Positions 24,667 through 34,616 are shown, numbered from the stretch's first letter. The stretch: DNA of 64,000 nt from CALMEH01 sp964548225 (GCA_964548225.1 CAZJQP010000003.1:107065-171064); one strand, 5' to 3'. Made by a program: numbers and translations. The notes: generated by a model from the sequence alone, not told the origin.

Positions 24667-25389
24667 CTACCAATCCAACAAACTGAAAACCGCATCAATT
24701 CCGACATCAACAACATCTTCGGCATCAATCAAACTTTCGCTCGAACTCGCAGTTTCACCCGATGCGACGACTGCCACGGGCGCAACGAATTTTGTGTGAT
24801 AATCCGCAGCCTTCAAATCAACACCAAAAATTCCTTTAATCTTTGATTCCGCCAAAAATTCTTGCGGATTTCCCTCTGCCAAGATTTTCGCCCCAATTTT
24901 GCATTTTTCCCTTAAAATCAACGCCCAACCGAGCAAAATAATTAAAAAAATTTGCTCTTCTTTTTTTGCATTTGGAGCAAGTTTCAAACTAACAAAATTT
25001 TCGGCAATTCGCGGGTTATTCAACTCATAAATCACCAGATTTTCTCCATCGGAATCAGTCCAAGCGCGGTCAAAGCTCGTCCAAGATATTTGCGTCCAAA
25101 TCAATTTCTTATCATTCTGCAATACAACTTCACCATTTCCCGAAGCATCGAGTTTGATGTTTGCAAATTGTGATTTGGTTTGGGCATCATAGATTTTGAA
25201 AACCTCCGAATTGTTTGATTTTTCAGCTTTAAAAACCCAAATTTGTTCTTTTTTTAGTGCGGCATCGGTAATTTTTCCGATGCCGTTTTCACTGTTAATA
25301 AAAGCAAACTCGGCTAGCCGTGCGTCATTTAACAAAAGTTGATAAACACTTGTCTCCGAAAGATTTGCTTGCCAATACATCTTGCTCAT
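24667..25389 (-). CDS. Hypothetical protein (240 aa)
   Basis: Not recognised. It begins MYWQANLSETSVYQLLLNDARLAEF and has a central beta-rich part (EVFKIYDAQTKSQFANIKLDASGNGEVVLQNDKK), a hydrophobic segment at about 150-160 (IFLIILLGWALIL), and an Ala/Ser/Asp-rich C terminus (ASSSESLIDAEDVVDVGID). The repeated 'vfkiyDaqtks...a.ikl...' style recalls LURP-one/tubby-like beta folds, but I cannot show it. It follows the 119-residue lipoprotein gene by 2 bp. Confidence 0.55.
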   Translation of the reverse strand: MSKMYWQANLSETSVYQLLLNDARLAEFAFINSENGIGKITDAALKKEQIWVFKAEKSNNSEVFKIYDAQTKSQFANIKLDASGNGEVVLQNDKKLIWTQISWTSFDRAWTDSDGENLVIYELNNPRIAENFVSLKLAPNAKKEEQIFLIILLGWALILREKCKIGAKILAEGNPQEFLAESKIKGIFGVDLKAADYHTKFVAPVAVVASGETASSSESLIDAEDVVDVGIDAVFSLLDW

Positions 25390-25391
25390 TG

Positions 25392-25751
25392 TTATTTTTT
25401 CTCGATTATAACTCCGGTGTTTTCAAATTCATAAACTTCGAGCGAAATTTTTTGCCCGCTTTTCTCAAATTCGTAGACATAGCGACTGCCGATTTCCTGT
25501 TTGGTCTTTTTCCAACCGTCTTTTTCAAAGGCGGCAAGATAATTTTCGGCAACATTTTGCATTGCGGCTTTATGCACGACTTTTAATTTTTTGTCGTCGC
25601 TTGCCCAAACTCGTGCGTCTTGTTTGACAGGCAAATTCATTTTGTCCCAAGGCGCGGTAATTTGAACTTCCTTTACTGAAGGATTCCAACAAGCCGTAAA
25701 AAACATGCTGATTATTACAAAACAAATAAATATGGTAATTGTTTTTTTCAT
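25392..25751 (-). CDS. Small lipoprotein
   Basis: 119 residues; signal ends MFFTAC (Cys21). The mature region VKEVQITAPWDKMNLPVKQDARVWASDDKKLKVVH, NYLAAFEKDGWKKT and YVYEFEKSGQKISLEVYEF is an alpha-beta pattern resembling small exported domains. It is second in a run of lipoprotein genes (12 bp after the coiled-coil lipoprotein). Function unknown. Confidence 0.68.
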   Translation of the reverse strand: MKKTITIFICFVIISMFFTACWNPSVKEVQITAPWDKMNLPVKQDARVWASDDKKLKVVHKAAMQNVAENYLAAFEKDGWKKTKQEIGSRYVYEFEKSGQKISLEVYEFENTGVIIEKK

Positions 25752-25763
25752 TTTCCCTCCAAA

Positions 25764-26324
25764 TTAATTTTGCTTGATAACATCCGGGTTATCTTTTTGG
25801 ATTTTATCTGCTTTATCGCCTAATTCTTTCGCTTCCGCAGTCATTTTCTTGATATTTTCATTTATCTTATCACGTTCTTTTTCGTAATCTTGCTTGGTTT
25901 TCGTATCAATCAAGGCTTGTGGAATTTTTTTGAGTTCCGCCGAAAAATCCGAACGCAATTTCATTTCTTTTGCTTTCGTTTCCAGATATTCCTTATATTT
26001 AGGATTAACTTTCAATTTGCTGGCTTCGTCGAATTTTTCACTAGCTTTTTTGAAATTCTCGCTCATTGCGTCATAAAGCGGAAAGAGTTCTTTACCAAAA
26101 TCTCGCACTTTGTCAACTTCGTCGTTTGATTTTATGCCATCGACTTTTTTGACATATTCCTCATATTTTTTGGATGATTTTTCGACATTCTCATTCGCCG
26201 TTGTAATAAATTTATTCGCTTCGGCGATTATGCCGTTGGCTTTTTCCGTTTCCATTCCGTCCGAACAAGCAAGACCGATTAAAATTAAAACCAATATTGC
26301 TGTTAAACCATTTATATTTTTCAT
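25764..26324 (-). CDS. Coiled-coil lipoprotein, paralogue of 34014
   Basis: 186 residues; signal ends LIGLAC (Cys20). The rest is nearly all helical and charged, rich in K/E/D/N, with NGIIAEANKFITTANENVEKSSKKYEEY and a C-terminal KKMTAEAKELGDKADKIQKDN. It shares layout and the central 'FdeaSkLkvNPKYKeY..tKakE' segment with the 192-residue lipoprotein at 34014-34592 (FDDVSRMNLNPKYKDYAKLKSDE). Probable periplasmic coiled-coil protein; role unknown. Confidence 0.7.
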   Translation of the reverse strand: MKNINGLTAILVLILIGLACSDGMETEKANGIIAEANKFITTANENVEKSSKKYEEYVKKVDGIKSNDEVDKVRDFGKELFPLYDAMSENFKKASEKFDEASKLKVNPKYKEYLETKAKEMKLRSDFSAELKKIPQALIDTKTKQDYEKERDKINENIKKMTAEAKELGDKADKIQKDNPDVIKQN

Positions 26325-26353
26325 TTTTTTCTCCTGTTTATAATTAATTTAGT

Positions 26354-26812
26354 TTATTTTTCCTTAAAGTTTGATGCAGGCAACGAAAAATCCGAATGCC
26401 ATGCACCAAACATATCATTTTTCTGAAAAACCGAATAGGCAAAAGCCGACTGTGTATTCGCAGTTTTCGGTTTGAATCCGGTTTTGCGGTCAATGGTTAA
26501 TTCCTTTCGTCGGGAATCAATCAAAACCAAAATTTGCCGATTTTCCTTGCCAAATGTGCCGTCTTGGTCAAACAATTCGAGTTTGATTTGCACGCCTTTC
26601 TCTTCGATTATTTTGTATTTTCCTGTTTGCGTAATTGGCGGATAGCCCATTTGTTTGAAATTGCCCTTATCAAAAGTCCATTCCAAAAACCAAGCGTTCC
26701 CACCGTTTGTTCCTTCCAATCTCCAAGTTCCTTGGATTTTGTCATCATTCGATTGCGAAAATGCAACCACCGAAAAACTGAATGTCATTAGCAAAAACAA
26801 TAAAATTCTCAT
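26354..26812 (-). CDS. Secreted lipocalin-like protein, unknown function
   Basis: 152 residues from ATG 26812, chosen because AAGGAGTGAAC lies just upstream; the frame is open further to 26869 without a ribosome site. A signal peptide (MRILLFLLMTFSFSVVAFSQ) precedes KIQGTWRLEGTNGGNAWFLEWTFDKGNF, GKYKIIEEKGVQIKLELFDQ and RKELTIDRKTGF. The IQGTWRLE start and alternating beta strands are typical of lipocalin-like 'GTW' domains. Confidence 0.65.
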   Translation of the reverse strand: MRILLFLLMTFSFSVVAFSQSNDDKIQGTWRLEGTNGGNAWFLEWTFDKGNFKQMGYPPITQTGKYKIIEEKGVQIKLELFDQDGTFGKENRQILVLIDSRRKELTIDRKTGFKPKTANTQSAFAYSVFQKNDMFGAWHSDFSLPASNFKEK

Positions 26813-27000
26813 AGTTTTAAGTTCACTCCTTGAACATTTAAAGTGTAATTTTTCACTAAAACATTTCATTTTTACCGAACCTCATTACAGGAAATTTTGG
26901 ATAAAGTTAGTTGCGAAAATCAATGTTAAATTCCGTAAATATTGAATCGGCATAATTGCTTTTCCGTCTTCCAATCTGTATCCATTCGCGGGCAAATCTC

Positions 27001-28056
27001 TTATTGAATTGCCAAACCTATCGGAACATTTCCCCAAATTGCGTCTGTTTGCCAAGCATTTGCGTTAAATGTTCCGTCCAAAGTCCCTGAAATTTTGGCG
27101 GGGAAAATTAATCTCACTCCACCGAGATTGATGCTTTTGGCATAACTGTTATCAACGATTTTTCCGTCTTGTCCGACAGTAAAATTAACAGTCCGAACAA
27201 GTTGATTTGCCCGTAAAATCTTGATTTCGTAGTTTCCTTTGTTTTTGTCTAAGAAAAACATTGAAGAAAAATCGCTCTGACTTGTGCTTTTGTTGAAAGC
27301 ACGGACATTATCAAAATTGAACTGCATTAAAGTATAACGATGGTGCGGCTCGTTTGCTCCGCTCGTCATAACTGATCTTTTGTAAGCACTCGATTTGGAA
27401 ATTTGTTTGCCGTTATAAAATAGAAAGCCTTCGGTTTCGCTTTCGGAAATGTTTCCTTTGAAAACAAATTGGGTTGAGATAATCGGAACTTCTTCATCCA
27501 TTTCAGGATTTACCCAAACGTAACCGAGCGGCAAATGCCAATCGTAATCAACCATAAACTCTTTTTTTCCTTTGTTTTCTGTAATTGTTTGGTCAAGCGT
27601 TAATTGATTGACTTTGTATTTCCCGCTAAACATAATTTTTTCTGCTCCGGTCAAAGCATTTTTGAATTTTATACGGAAATTAAATGTTCCGACTTCGATT
27701 CCGGCGAGTTTTTCTTCAATACTTGAATCGGGTAATTCAGCCGTAACTTCTTCCATTTCATCTTCAATCAACGAGGGCGTTTTCATATCTTGTTTGAACC
27801 AAGGTGTGCCGTTGGCTTTATCAAATTCAACATAAAAACGACTGCCTGATTCAATCGGACCGATAACATCAAATTTTATTCTTGGCGACCAACTATTTGT
27901 GTTGTAAATCGGTTCAGAGGCTTTCGGGTTATTCCAATATCGCAAATATTTTTGCGGTGTAATTTGGATTGTCCGTTTAAGCAATGTAACTTCTGCGGAA
28001 AAAGCCGAAGTAACAGCAATCAATCCAATAATCATCATTAATAAATATTTTTTCAT
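27001..28056 (-). CDS. Secreted protein of unknown function
   Basis: 351 residues with signal peptide MKKYLLMMIIGLIAVTSAFSA. The mature protein is beta-rich: YLRYWNNPKASEPIYNTNSWSPRIKF, RFYVEFDKANGTPWFKQDM, FRIKFKNALTGAEKIMFSGKYKV, GYVWVNPEMDEEVPIISTQFVFKG, NYEIKILRANQLVRTVNFTVG. No family recognised. It lies 70 bp downstream of the large C25-protease gene, separated by a terminator-like hairpin, so it may be partly co-expressed. Confidence 0.65.
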   Translation of the reverse strand: MKKYLLMMIIGLIAVTSAFSAEVTLLKRTIQITPQKYLRYWNNPKASEPIYNTNSWSPRIKFDVIGPIESGSRFYVEFDKANGTPWFKQDMKTPSLIEDEMEEVTAELPDSSIEEKLAGIEVGTFNFRIKFKNALTGAEKIMFSGKYKVNQLTLDQTITENKGKKEFMVDYDWHLPLGYVWVNPEMDEEVPIISTQFVFKGNISESETEGFLFYNGKQISKSSAYKRSVMTSGANEPHHRYTLMQFNFDNVRAFNKSTSQSDFSSMFFLDKNKGNYEIKILRANQLVRTVNFTVGQDGKIVDNSYAKSINLGGVRLIFPAKISGTLDGTFNANAWQTDAIWGNVPIGLAIQ

Positions 28057-28081
28057 AATTTCTCCAATAATCTGTTCGGTA

Positions 28082-28119
28082 AATCAGGCGGTTTTTCAAA
28101 AAAATTAAACCGCCTGATT
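28082..28119 (-). terminator. Terminator-like hairpin after the C25 protease gene
   Basis: AATCAGGCGGTTT (28082-28094) and AAACCGCCTGATT (28107-28119) form a 13-bp perfect stem with a 12-nt loop, 8 bp past the stop of the minus-strand gene at 28127. No T-run follows on the minus strand, so it could be a processing or attenuation hairpin between the two genes. Confidence 0.6.
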
Positions 28120-28126
28120 AATTTTC

Positions 28127-31100
28127 TTAGCGCAAACGCATCGAAGGATCACCCAAAAGAACGAATGTTCGCAGAATCTCATCGTTTGTAATTGTGCGTT
28201 TTGCCAACAAATGTGCCTCGCCAAATGTTGCACCGCCAAGTAATTGCCGATGAATCTCAACATTTAACGCTCCGTAACTGTCCGGCAAACTCGTTGTCGT
28301 TGAAGTCCACGCCGCAATTGCGCCGCCCGCAGGATTTTTCACCAATGATTCGCTCAAACTCGAAATCGTCGGATGATGAAAATATCCGTTCAAACAAGTC
28401 ATCGTTACAAAAACCGGCAAATTGTTTGCGTTTGTCAAATTTTCTGCATCGGCGCGGGTAAGGATATTTCCACGCCAAATACCGGTTGAGCCGTGTCCAA
28501 CGTATGAAATTATTTTTTGACCACTCGAAACAACATTCAAAATATTGTTTCTGACCGTCGAATCGGGTGTTTCGCCGCGTGAAATATTTACAGTATTCAT
28601 TGCCTTTGGCAGAATATCGCGCACGGCTTGGTTTGCGCCTTCAAAGTCAAAACCATCGCTGATGTCAGAAACAAAAGCCGCTGAATTTGAAGGCGTTTGA
28701 TTTGCATAACTGACTATTTTTGCAATCATTCCGTTCAATTCAGCCAAATTTATCGCCGGAATTCTACCGACGGCGATTTCGCCGACACCGTCATCGTTAA
28801 AGTCCGCAAACCATTCGTCGCTCGCCGTTTCCATTGACAATGTATCAATCAAACGAGTTGGAACAATATCGGCATTTCCATTTAGATAGAGCTTCGGATC
28901 AAAGGTTGAATCACCAGCCAAAAGCACATAACGCGGTTTGATTTGCCAATTTGTAAAGGAAAAATGCAGGAAATTTTTCAACGAAGTTGTTGATTTTTGA
29001 CTGAAATTAAATTCGTCGTAAATGTCCTGAACATCAACCGCGAGAACCTTCAAACCTTGCTGTTGGCGTTGTTTTATCAGCGGATTTAGTGATTTAAGAA
29101 ACTCTCGTTTTGTAATAATTACCAAATCCGCACCTTGTGCCGAACGCAAATCGGACGAATAATTTGCCGCAATTTCCGTCATCGGCATAACATCTGCCGT
29201 CATTAAAATCTTGCGTGTTCCGTTGCCGGCTGGAGTTACGGCAAACGTGAATGAACGCTCAACTTCCTGACTTCTACCAAGCCTTGAACTCAATTCAAAT
29301 ACATTGTTCGCATCCGTAACATCGAAAACACGGACATTTTTTGTCGAAAATCCCGCAACCGTGATTTCTTGTCCGGCGTTCGTTTCAAAACGGATTTGGT
29401 TATTTTCGGCGCGAAATTCACGCGGAAAACTCAGCCGAACATCTTCGACCAAACTCAAATCATTTGCACCGCCAACTGCCGTCAAACGAATTGTATTCTC
29501 GCCCGATTGCAAAAGAGTTGAGGCAATCTGTGTTTGCAAAATTCCTTTTTGCAATGCTTCAAAAGTGATGTTTCCGGCATATTGCCCATTGATTTCTACA
29601 TTGACATTATGCGAATTTCTCGTTAAACCTTGCAGTTTCACAAAAATTTCGGCATTTCCGTTTTGGACAACATTCGAAAGCGTCAAATTTAGATTTGCTC
29701 CCGCGTTGCCTACCGATGCACCGAAAAAGTTTTCTTCTTCGCCATTGAGCAAACCCGAAAAATAAGTCGTGCGGTCTTTGCGTTCAATGGTTGCCGTATA
29801 AAATTGCTGATTTGAAGGCGCACCTTGAGCTTCAATTTTCTCGATTCGGCGACCTTGCGATGTTGAAGCAACAAGCGAATAGTTCCGCAGATTTGTTTCT
29901 GTCGAATCAATTCCGATGCCGTAAAACTCAATGGCTTCGAGCGTTTGATTTTCCGTCAAAATGACGTTTATCGGTTGTTCAATACCGTCAACATACAATT
30001 TTAAGAAATTTGGATTTGCATTTGTCGGCAAACCGTTGGCAAATAAGTCCATTGCTGAAACTCGATAAATCCCCGAATTTTTAACCGCAAGTCGAACACC
30101 GTCAAACCGTGAAAGTGCATTTTGAATTTCAATTTGCTCGGTTGTCGGTTTTTTCAAACTTGCTTTTTCTTCCGTGAAAAGACTTCTCTCTGCATTGGAT
30201 TTATTCAACTCTGTAAGCAATTTTGAATTTTCGCCACCGTAATTTTGATTCGTGTTTTCAATTACATTAAACGAACCGAAAGTTTCTTTTGTGCCGTCCA
30301 AATCAACCGCTTCGATGTAATAAACCGCGTCGTTTGAACCATTTGCGTCAAATAAACGATATTCAAAACCGCTTTGCAATTTCGCTTGTGTCATCAAAGC
30401 CGAGCCTGCAACAAGCGAATCATTGACCATTTCGCGTCTGCCTTCTCGTTCACGATAGACATTGAAACCCAAATTATCGCTTTCAAATCCGGTTTCCCAT
30501 TCAAGTAATACGCCGTTTTTATATTTTACGGGTTTTGCGCCGGCAAATCTAACTAAAGTTGGTGCAAGAACTTGTTTGTAAGCCGAAAATTCAGATGTAT
30601 CGTTTGTTATTAAATCTGTTGCCGTAGCTGAAATATAACCACCGACAGGAATCGGATTCGGCACGGAAAACGTCGCGTTTCCGCTTCCGTCAGTTGTAAC
30701 CACTGTGTTTGTAATAAAAGTTTTTCCTTCTCCGTAGCCGCTTGGATCGGCTGTTGTCGAAGTGTAAAACTCAATACGGAACGAACGGTTAGGTGTTGAA
30801 TTAAGTTTGCCGTTGATGGTCGTCGTAATGTAATCAATGGAAGGAAAATTCTGCAAATTGTTTGCCAAATCCGGGTCTCCCGAATCGTTTTGCGTAACAC
30901 CGTCATTGCCTAAATCAATGCCGATTCCGCCGTTGTCATAAATTGAATTCTGCCGAATCAGATTTCCCGTGCCGTTTCCAATAATGGTAATTCCGGCACG
31001 TCCATTGCCGACACCGCCGGCGATAATGTTCGGCGCAACGTTTCCGCCAAAATCTTCACCGATTTTGACGTTTGAAGAATTTTGCAAAAAGATTGAAAAT

Positions 31101-33994
31101 CCGTTTCCGAGAAAAGTAGTTCCGGCGGCATTTGTGCCGAGCTTATTGTTGGTGATAATCCCGCTGGTAACATTTCCAATATTGATGCCGTAAAGCGCAC
31201 CTGAAATCAAATTTGAATCAATCACAAAACCACTACCGCTGACAACAATGTTCGAACCGTTGAAAAGATAATCGTCGCCCGCCGCGTTTGTGCCGATGTA
31301 ATTGTTTTGAACGAGCGTATTTGTTGCCGAATTCAAAATCTGCACACCTATGTCCGATGAAGGAATTTGCCCCGATATGACGTTTCGATGAGCGATTGTC
31401 GCGCCGCCAACAGTGTTGTTCGGCGATTCGATTCTGACACCGAAAACGCCATTCGGCAAATAACCGTTGCCGTCGGCTTGCGAACCGATATAATTTCCCG
31501 CAATCGTATTATTTGTCGTCGTTGTTCCGGTAATATAAACGCCGCCGCTGTTGTTGCCTGAAATGATATTCCGTGCAGAAACAGTTGTTCCGCCGACAAT
31601 ATTTGAAGTTGTAACATTTGCAAGAATTCCGCCTTGCAAAATTCGAACACCGTTCAAACCATTGCCTAAATCAATCGCTCCCGTTGCATCAGTTCCGATT
31701 TTATTGCCTTCGATTCGATTTGCATTTGCTCCATCGTTGAAAATCACACCACTGTTCGTGTTGCCTGAAATAATGTTTCCGGCACCCGCCGTAGTTCCGC
31801 CGATGACATTATTGTTTGCCAATTCAAATAAACTAATGCCATTTGAATTGGGCAAAGCCGCCGAACCGTCAGCTTTTAATCCGACAATATTTCCTTCAAC
31901 ACGATTGTTTGCCGCTGCCCCGCTCATCTGCAAACCGTTTTGCGTGTTGCCGGAAATGACGTTGCCTGCACCCATTGCTGTGCCGCCGATGACGTTTCCG
32001 GTCGAACCGCTTCCGTCAATTTGAATGCCAAGCGAATTCGGCAAAGCCGTCAAACCGTCAATCTTTGTGCCGATATAATTTCCCTGCACGATATTATTTG
32101 GCGAATTATTTTGCAAACTGATTCCTTGATTATTGCCTGAAATTAAATTTCTTGCCGAAGCTGTTGTGCCACCGATAGTGTTGGCATTTGCACCTTGTAA
32201 CAGCACGGCTTGAACAATGTTCGGAACTGCCGTTGTGCCAAACGGGTCGGTGCCGATTAAATTTCCTTGAATCGTGTTGCCGGTCGTTGCAACGCTGAAG
32301 AAAATCAGACGAACGCCGAACTGATTGCCGGAAATGACATTTCCCGCGCCCGGAGCTGTGCCGCCGATGGTGTTGTTTGCTGCATCTTGAATATAAACGC
32401 CAGCTACATTTGCAACTGCCAATCCCCCAAAGCCGAGTCCGATCCAATTTCCTTGAATTGTGTTGTTTTCGGCGAATGCAACGCCAACTCCGATTGAAGA
32501 ATTTCCGCCGATATAATTTCTCGCCCCTGATGTTGTTCCACCAACTAAATTTCCTGTTCCGGTTATAATCAAAACTCCTGTTTGTTGCGGACGCGGCGTT
32601 CCGGTAAAGCTCATCCCGACTGTGTTGCCCTGCACAACATTATTATTTGAACCTGTGCCGTTAATATACACACCATAGATATTATTTCCGGCAATAAAAT
32701 TTCCTTCGCCCGTATTTTCTCCCCCGATGGTGTTTCCGGCAACTTGCAAAATTTCCACACCGTCGCCCGAATTTCCAACATCGTTATTGCGTGTAACATC
32801 CAAACCGATTGTATTTCCGCGCAAAACATTTCCGGTTGCGCCTGTGCCTTCAATGATTACACCGTCAGTAGTATTTCCTGAAATCAAATTTCCTGCGCCC
32901 GTTGCCGCGCCGCCAACTGTCGTATTGATTGCACCGCTGATTCTGATGCCGTTCGTCGCATTGCCAATCGCGCTCGTGCCGAAAACATCCGTGCCGATGT
33001 AATTACCTTGAATCGTATTATTCGGAGCTTGAGAGAAAAGCGTGTCGCCCAAAATATAAATGCCGCTGCCGTCAAATCCGCCACCGATGCTCGTGCCATT
33101 TGCAGAAATCACATTTCGCGCATTTGAAGAGGTGCCACCAACAGTATTGCCGCCGGAACGGAAAAACAAAATACCTGAATTTCCGTTGCCAAGCGCAGTC
33201 GAATTTCGATTTAAACCAATATTGTTGTTTTGAATTAACGCCGCCGTCGCGGGTTGTGAAACGGCGATTCCGTAGCGTGTGTTGCCAACAACAATATTTC
33301 GTGAGATTAATGTCGTGCCGCCGATTCGGGCATTTGAAGCATTTACGGAAATGCCGTTAAAATTGGGTAAAGCTGTAACATTCGCATTATCCGAGCCAAT
33401 AAAATTGCCTTCGATAATCGCGCCGTTGCCGTTTATTTCGATGCCTTCGCCACCGAAACGATAAATCGCCAAACCGCGGATTGTTGTGTTCACGCCGCCT
33501 GCGTCAATCCGCAAACCATCAACAAATCCACCCGCAAAAAGTCCGTCAAGTTGAATGCAAATCGTCGCATTGCTTCCTGTCGCCGCCGTGTTCGGGAAAG
33601 CTCCGGTTTGCGAATAACCGTTTATCGTAACCGATTCGGTAATAGCCGGCAGAGCCGTCGAAGGAAAAATCGCCTGCGGACACCCGCCGGGAATTCCAAA
33701 ATCAATAATATTCGCCCCCGCAAAAGCGTTTGCTTCCTGAATCGCCGCCCGAAGCGAACAATTGCCACTACCGTCGTTGCAAAAACCGTCGCCCGGTAGC
33801 GCGTCAGCAATGTCGCCCGTTGTATTTACGACAAAAACCGATTGCGGAATCAAATAATTTTGTCCCATCAATTCTTCAATAGATTTTTCTTTATTGACAA
33901 TATTGGCTTTTTCAATAAATTCAAATGCCTTTGCACCAACATTTAGAATTAAACTTGCACATAAAATCCAACAAATACGGTTGTAATATTTCAT
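28127..33994 (-). CDS. Giant secreted CSLREL/parallel beta-helix protein with C-terminal C25 (gingipain-like) peptidase
   Basis: 1955 residues. After a signal peptide (1-24) comes a CSLREL-type segment (FVVNTTGDIADALPGDGFC...CSLRAAIQEAN). About 950 residues of right-handed beta-helix repeats follow, with recurring VIGGTxxGAGNVISGN. A linker/propeptide-like beta region precedes the C-terminal peptidase C25 domain: YVLLAGDSTFDP, DEWFADFNDDGVGEIAVGRIP, KIISYVGHGS and VTMTCLNGYFHHP. Probable catalytic His1834 and Cys1867 are 33 residues apart, the same spacing as His211/Cys244 in gingipain RgpB. It ends LLGDPSMRLR, without a T9SS sorting domain. Expected to be extracellular. It lies third in the operon divergent from the regulator at 35244. 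Confidence 0.88.
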   Translation of the reverse strand: MKYYNRICWILCASLILNVGAKAFEFIEKANIVNKEKSIEELMGQNYLIPQSVFVVNTTGDIADALPGDGFCNDGSGNCSLRAAIQEANAFAGANIIDFGIPGGCPQAIFPSTALPAITESVTINGYSQTGAFPNTAATGSNATICIQLDGLFAGGFVDGLRIDAGGVNTTIRGLAIYRFGGEGIEINGNGAIIEGNFIGSDNANVTALPNFNGISVNASNARIGGTTLISRNIVVGNTRYGIAVSQPATAALIQNNNIGLNRNSTALGNGNSGILFFRSGGNTVGGTSSNARNVISANGTSIGGGFDGSGIYILGDTLFSQAPNNTIQGNYIGTDVFGTSAIGNATNGIRISGAINTTVGGAATGAGNLISGNTTDGVIIEGTGATGNVLRGNTIGLDVTRNNDVGNSGDGVEILQVAGNTIGGENTGEGNFIAGNNIYGVYINGTGSNNNVVQGNTVGMSFTGTPRPQQTGVLIITGTGNLVGGTTSGARNYIGGNSSIGVGVAFAENNTIQGNWIGLGFGGLAVANVAGVYIQDAANNTIGGTAPGAGNVISGNQFGVRLIFFSVATTGNTIQGNLIGTDPFGTTAVPNIVQAVLLQGANANTIGGTTASARNLISGNNQGISLQNNSPNNIVQGNYIGTKIDGLTALPNSLGIQIDGSGSTGNVIGGTAMGAGNVISGNTQNGLQMSGAAANNRVEGNIVGLKADGSAALPNSNGISLFELANNNVIGGTTAGAGNIISGNTNSGVIFNDGANANRIEGNKIGTDATGAIDLGNGLNGVRILQGGILANVTTSNIVGGTTVSARNIISGNNSGGVYITGTTTTNNTIAGNYIGSQADGNGYLPNGVFGVRIESPNNTVGGATIAHRNVISGQIPSSDIGVQILNSATNTLVQNNYIGTNAAGDDYLFNGSNIVVSGSGFVIDSNLISGALYGINIGNVTSGIITNNKLGTNAAGTTFLGNGFSIFLQNSSNVKIGEDFGGNVAPNIIAGGVGNGRAGITIIGNGTGNLIRQNSIYDNGGIGIDLGNDGVTQNDSGDPDLANNLQNFPSIDYITTTINGKLNSTPNRSFRIEFYTSTTADPSGYGEGKTFITNTVVTTDGSGNATFSVPNPIPVGGYISATATDLITNDTSEFSAYKQVLAPTLVRFAGAKPVKYKNGVLLEWETGFESDNLGFNVYREREGRREMVNDSLVAGSALMTQAKLQSGFEYRLFDANGSNDAVYYIEAVDLDGTKETFGSFNVIENTNQNYGGENSKLLTELNKSNAERSLFTEEKASLKKPTTEQIEIQNALSRFDGVRLAVKNSGIYRVSAMDLFANGLPTNANPNFLKLYVDGIEQPINVILTENQTLEAIEFYGIGIDSTETNLRNYSLVASTSQGRRIEKIEAQGAPSNQQFYTATIERKDRTTYFSGLLNGEEENFFGASVGNAGANLNLTLSNVVQNGNAEIFVKLQGLTRNSHNVNVEINGQYAGNITFEALQKGILQTQIASTLLQSGENTIRLTAVGGANDLSLVEDVRLSFPREFRAENNQIRFETNAGQEITVAGFSTKNVRVFDVTDANNVFELSSRLGRSQEVERSFTFAVTPAGNGTRKILMTADVMPMTEIAANYSSDLRSAQGADLVIITKREFLKSLNPLIKQRQQQGLKVLAVDVQDIYDEFNFSQKSTTSLKNFLHFSFTNWQIKPRYVLLAGDSTFDPKLYLNGNADIVPTRLIDTLSMETASDEWFADFNDDGVGEIAVGRIPAINLAELNGMIAKIVSYANQTPSNSAAFVSDISDGFDFEGANQAVRDILPKAMNTVNISRGETPDSTVRNNILNVVSSGQKIISYVGHGSTGIWRGNILTRADAENLTNANNLPVFVTMTCLNGYFHHPTISSLSESLVKNPAGGAIAAWTSTTTSLPDSYGALNVEIHRQLLGGATFGEAHLLAKRTITNDEILRTFVLLGDPSMRLR

Positions 33995-34013
33995 TTTTTC
34001 TTCCTCTGCGTAT

Positions 34014-34592
34014 TTACTTCAATTCTGCAAATACATCTTTATTTTCAATTTCTAAATTTCTTGCTTTTTTTTCCAACTCTTCCGCCTCGGTTAAAATTTT
34101 GTCTGATTTCGAGTTGTTGTCATCGAATCGTGCGGTCATTTTCTGCGGGTCATCAATCTCTATGAATGCCAAAGCATTTCCTTTTTGGATGACAATTGCT
34201 TCAGCCCGCTTATTAAACTCATCTGATTTTAATTTTGCGTAATCTTTGTATTTCGGGTTCAGATTCATCCGCGAAACATCATCAAACAATTTCGATATTT
34301 CCTTTAGAGATTCACAGATTTTTTCATAATCGTTAAAAATTGACTTTGCTTCGCTATTTTGAATTTTTTTGTATTCAAGAAGTTCCTCGGGATTTTGAAT
34401 ATTTGCACTAAAAAGTTTATTTTTGCGATTATTCGTTTTGGTCAAAAGATCATTAGCTACGATTATTTTTGTATTTGCTTCATTAATTAGTTTGTTTGCA
34501 TCTGTAAGCTGATTTACATCACTGCAAGTCGTAATTCCGATTAATAAAGCGATAAAAATAACCATTGCACTAAATTTCTTTTTCCCGTTCAT
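34014..34592 (-). CDS. Coiled-coil lipoprotein, paralogue of 25764
   Basis: 192 residues; signal ends IGITTC (Cys23). Highly charged helical mature part: LTDANKLINEANTKIIVANDLLTKTNN, FDDVSRMNLNPKYKDYAKLKSDEFNKRAEA, ILTEAEELEKKARNLEIENKDV. Same architecture and central NPKYKxY motif as the lipoprotein at 25764. It lies between the 132-residue protein gene (24 bp) and the C25 protease gene (19 bp), hence in that operon. Confidence 0.7.
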   Translation of the reverse strand: MNGKKKFSAMVIFIALLIGITTCSDVNQLTDANKLINEANTKIIVANDLLTKTNNRKNKLFSANIQNPEELLEYKKIQNSEAKSIFNDYEKICESLKEISKLFDDVSRMNLNPKYKDYAKLKSDEFNKRAEAIVIQKGNALAFIEIDDPQKMTARFDDNNSKSDKILTEAEELEKKARNLEIENKDVFAELK

Positions 34593-34616
34593 TGAATTTT
34601 CTCCTTTTCCCGACTT

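Noticed and set aside
26813..27000. Coding-like reading frame after the stop of the secreted protein at 27001
   Set aside because: It is in a different frame from the gene, short, and without start signals; chance is the simpler explanation.
28127..33994. DNA-level repeats in the beta-helix region as a possible CRISPR or satellite
   Set aside because: They follow codon periodicity and encode the GNVISGN protein repeats; spacing and sequence are too variable for a CRISPR array.
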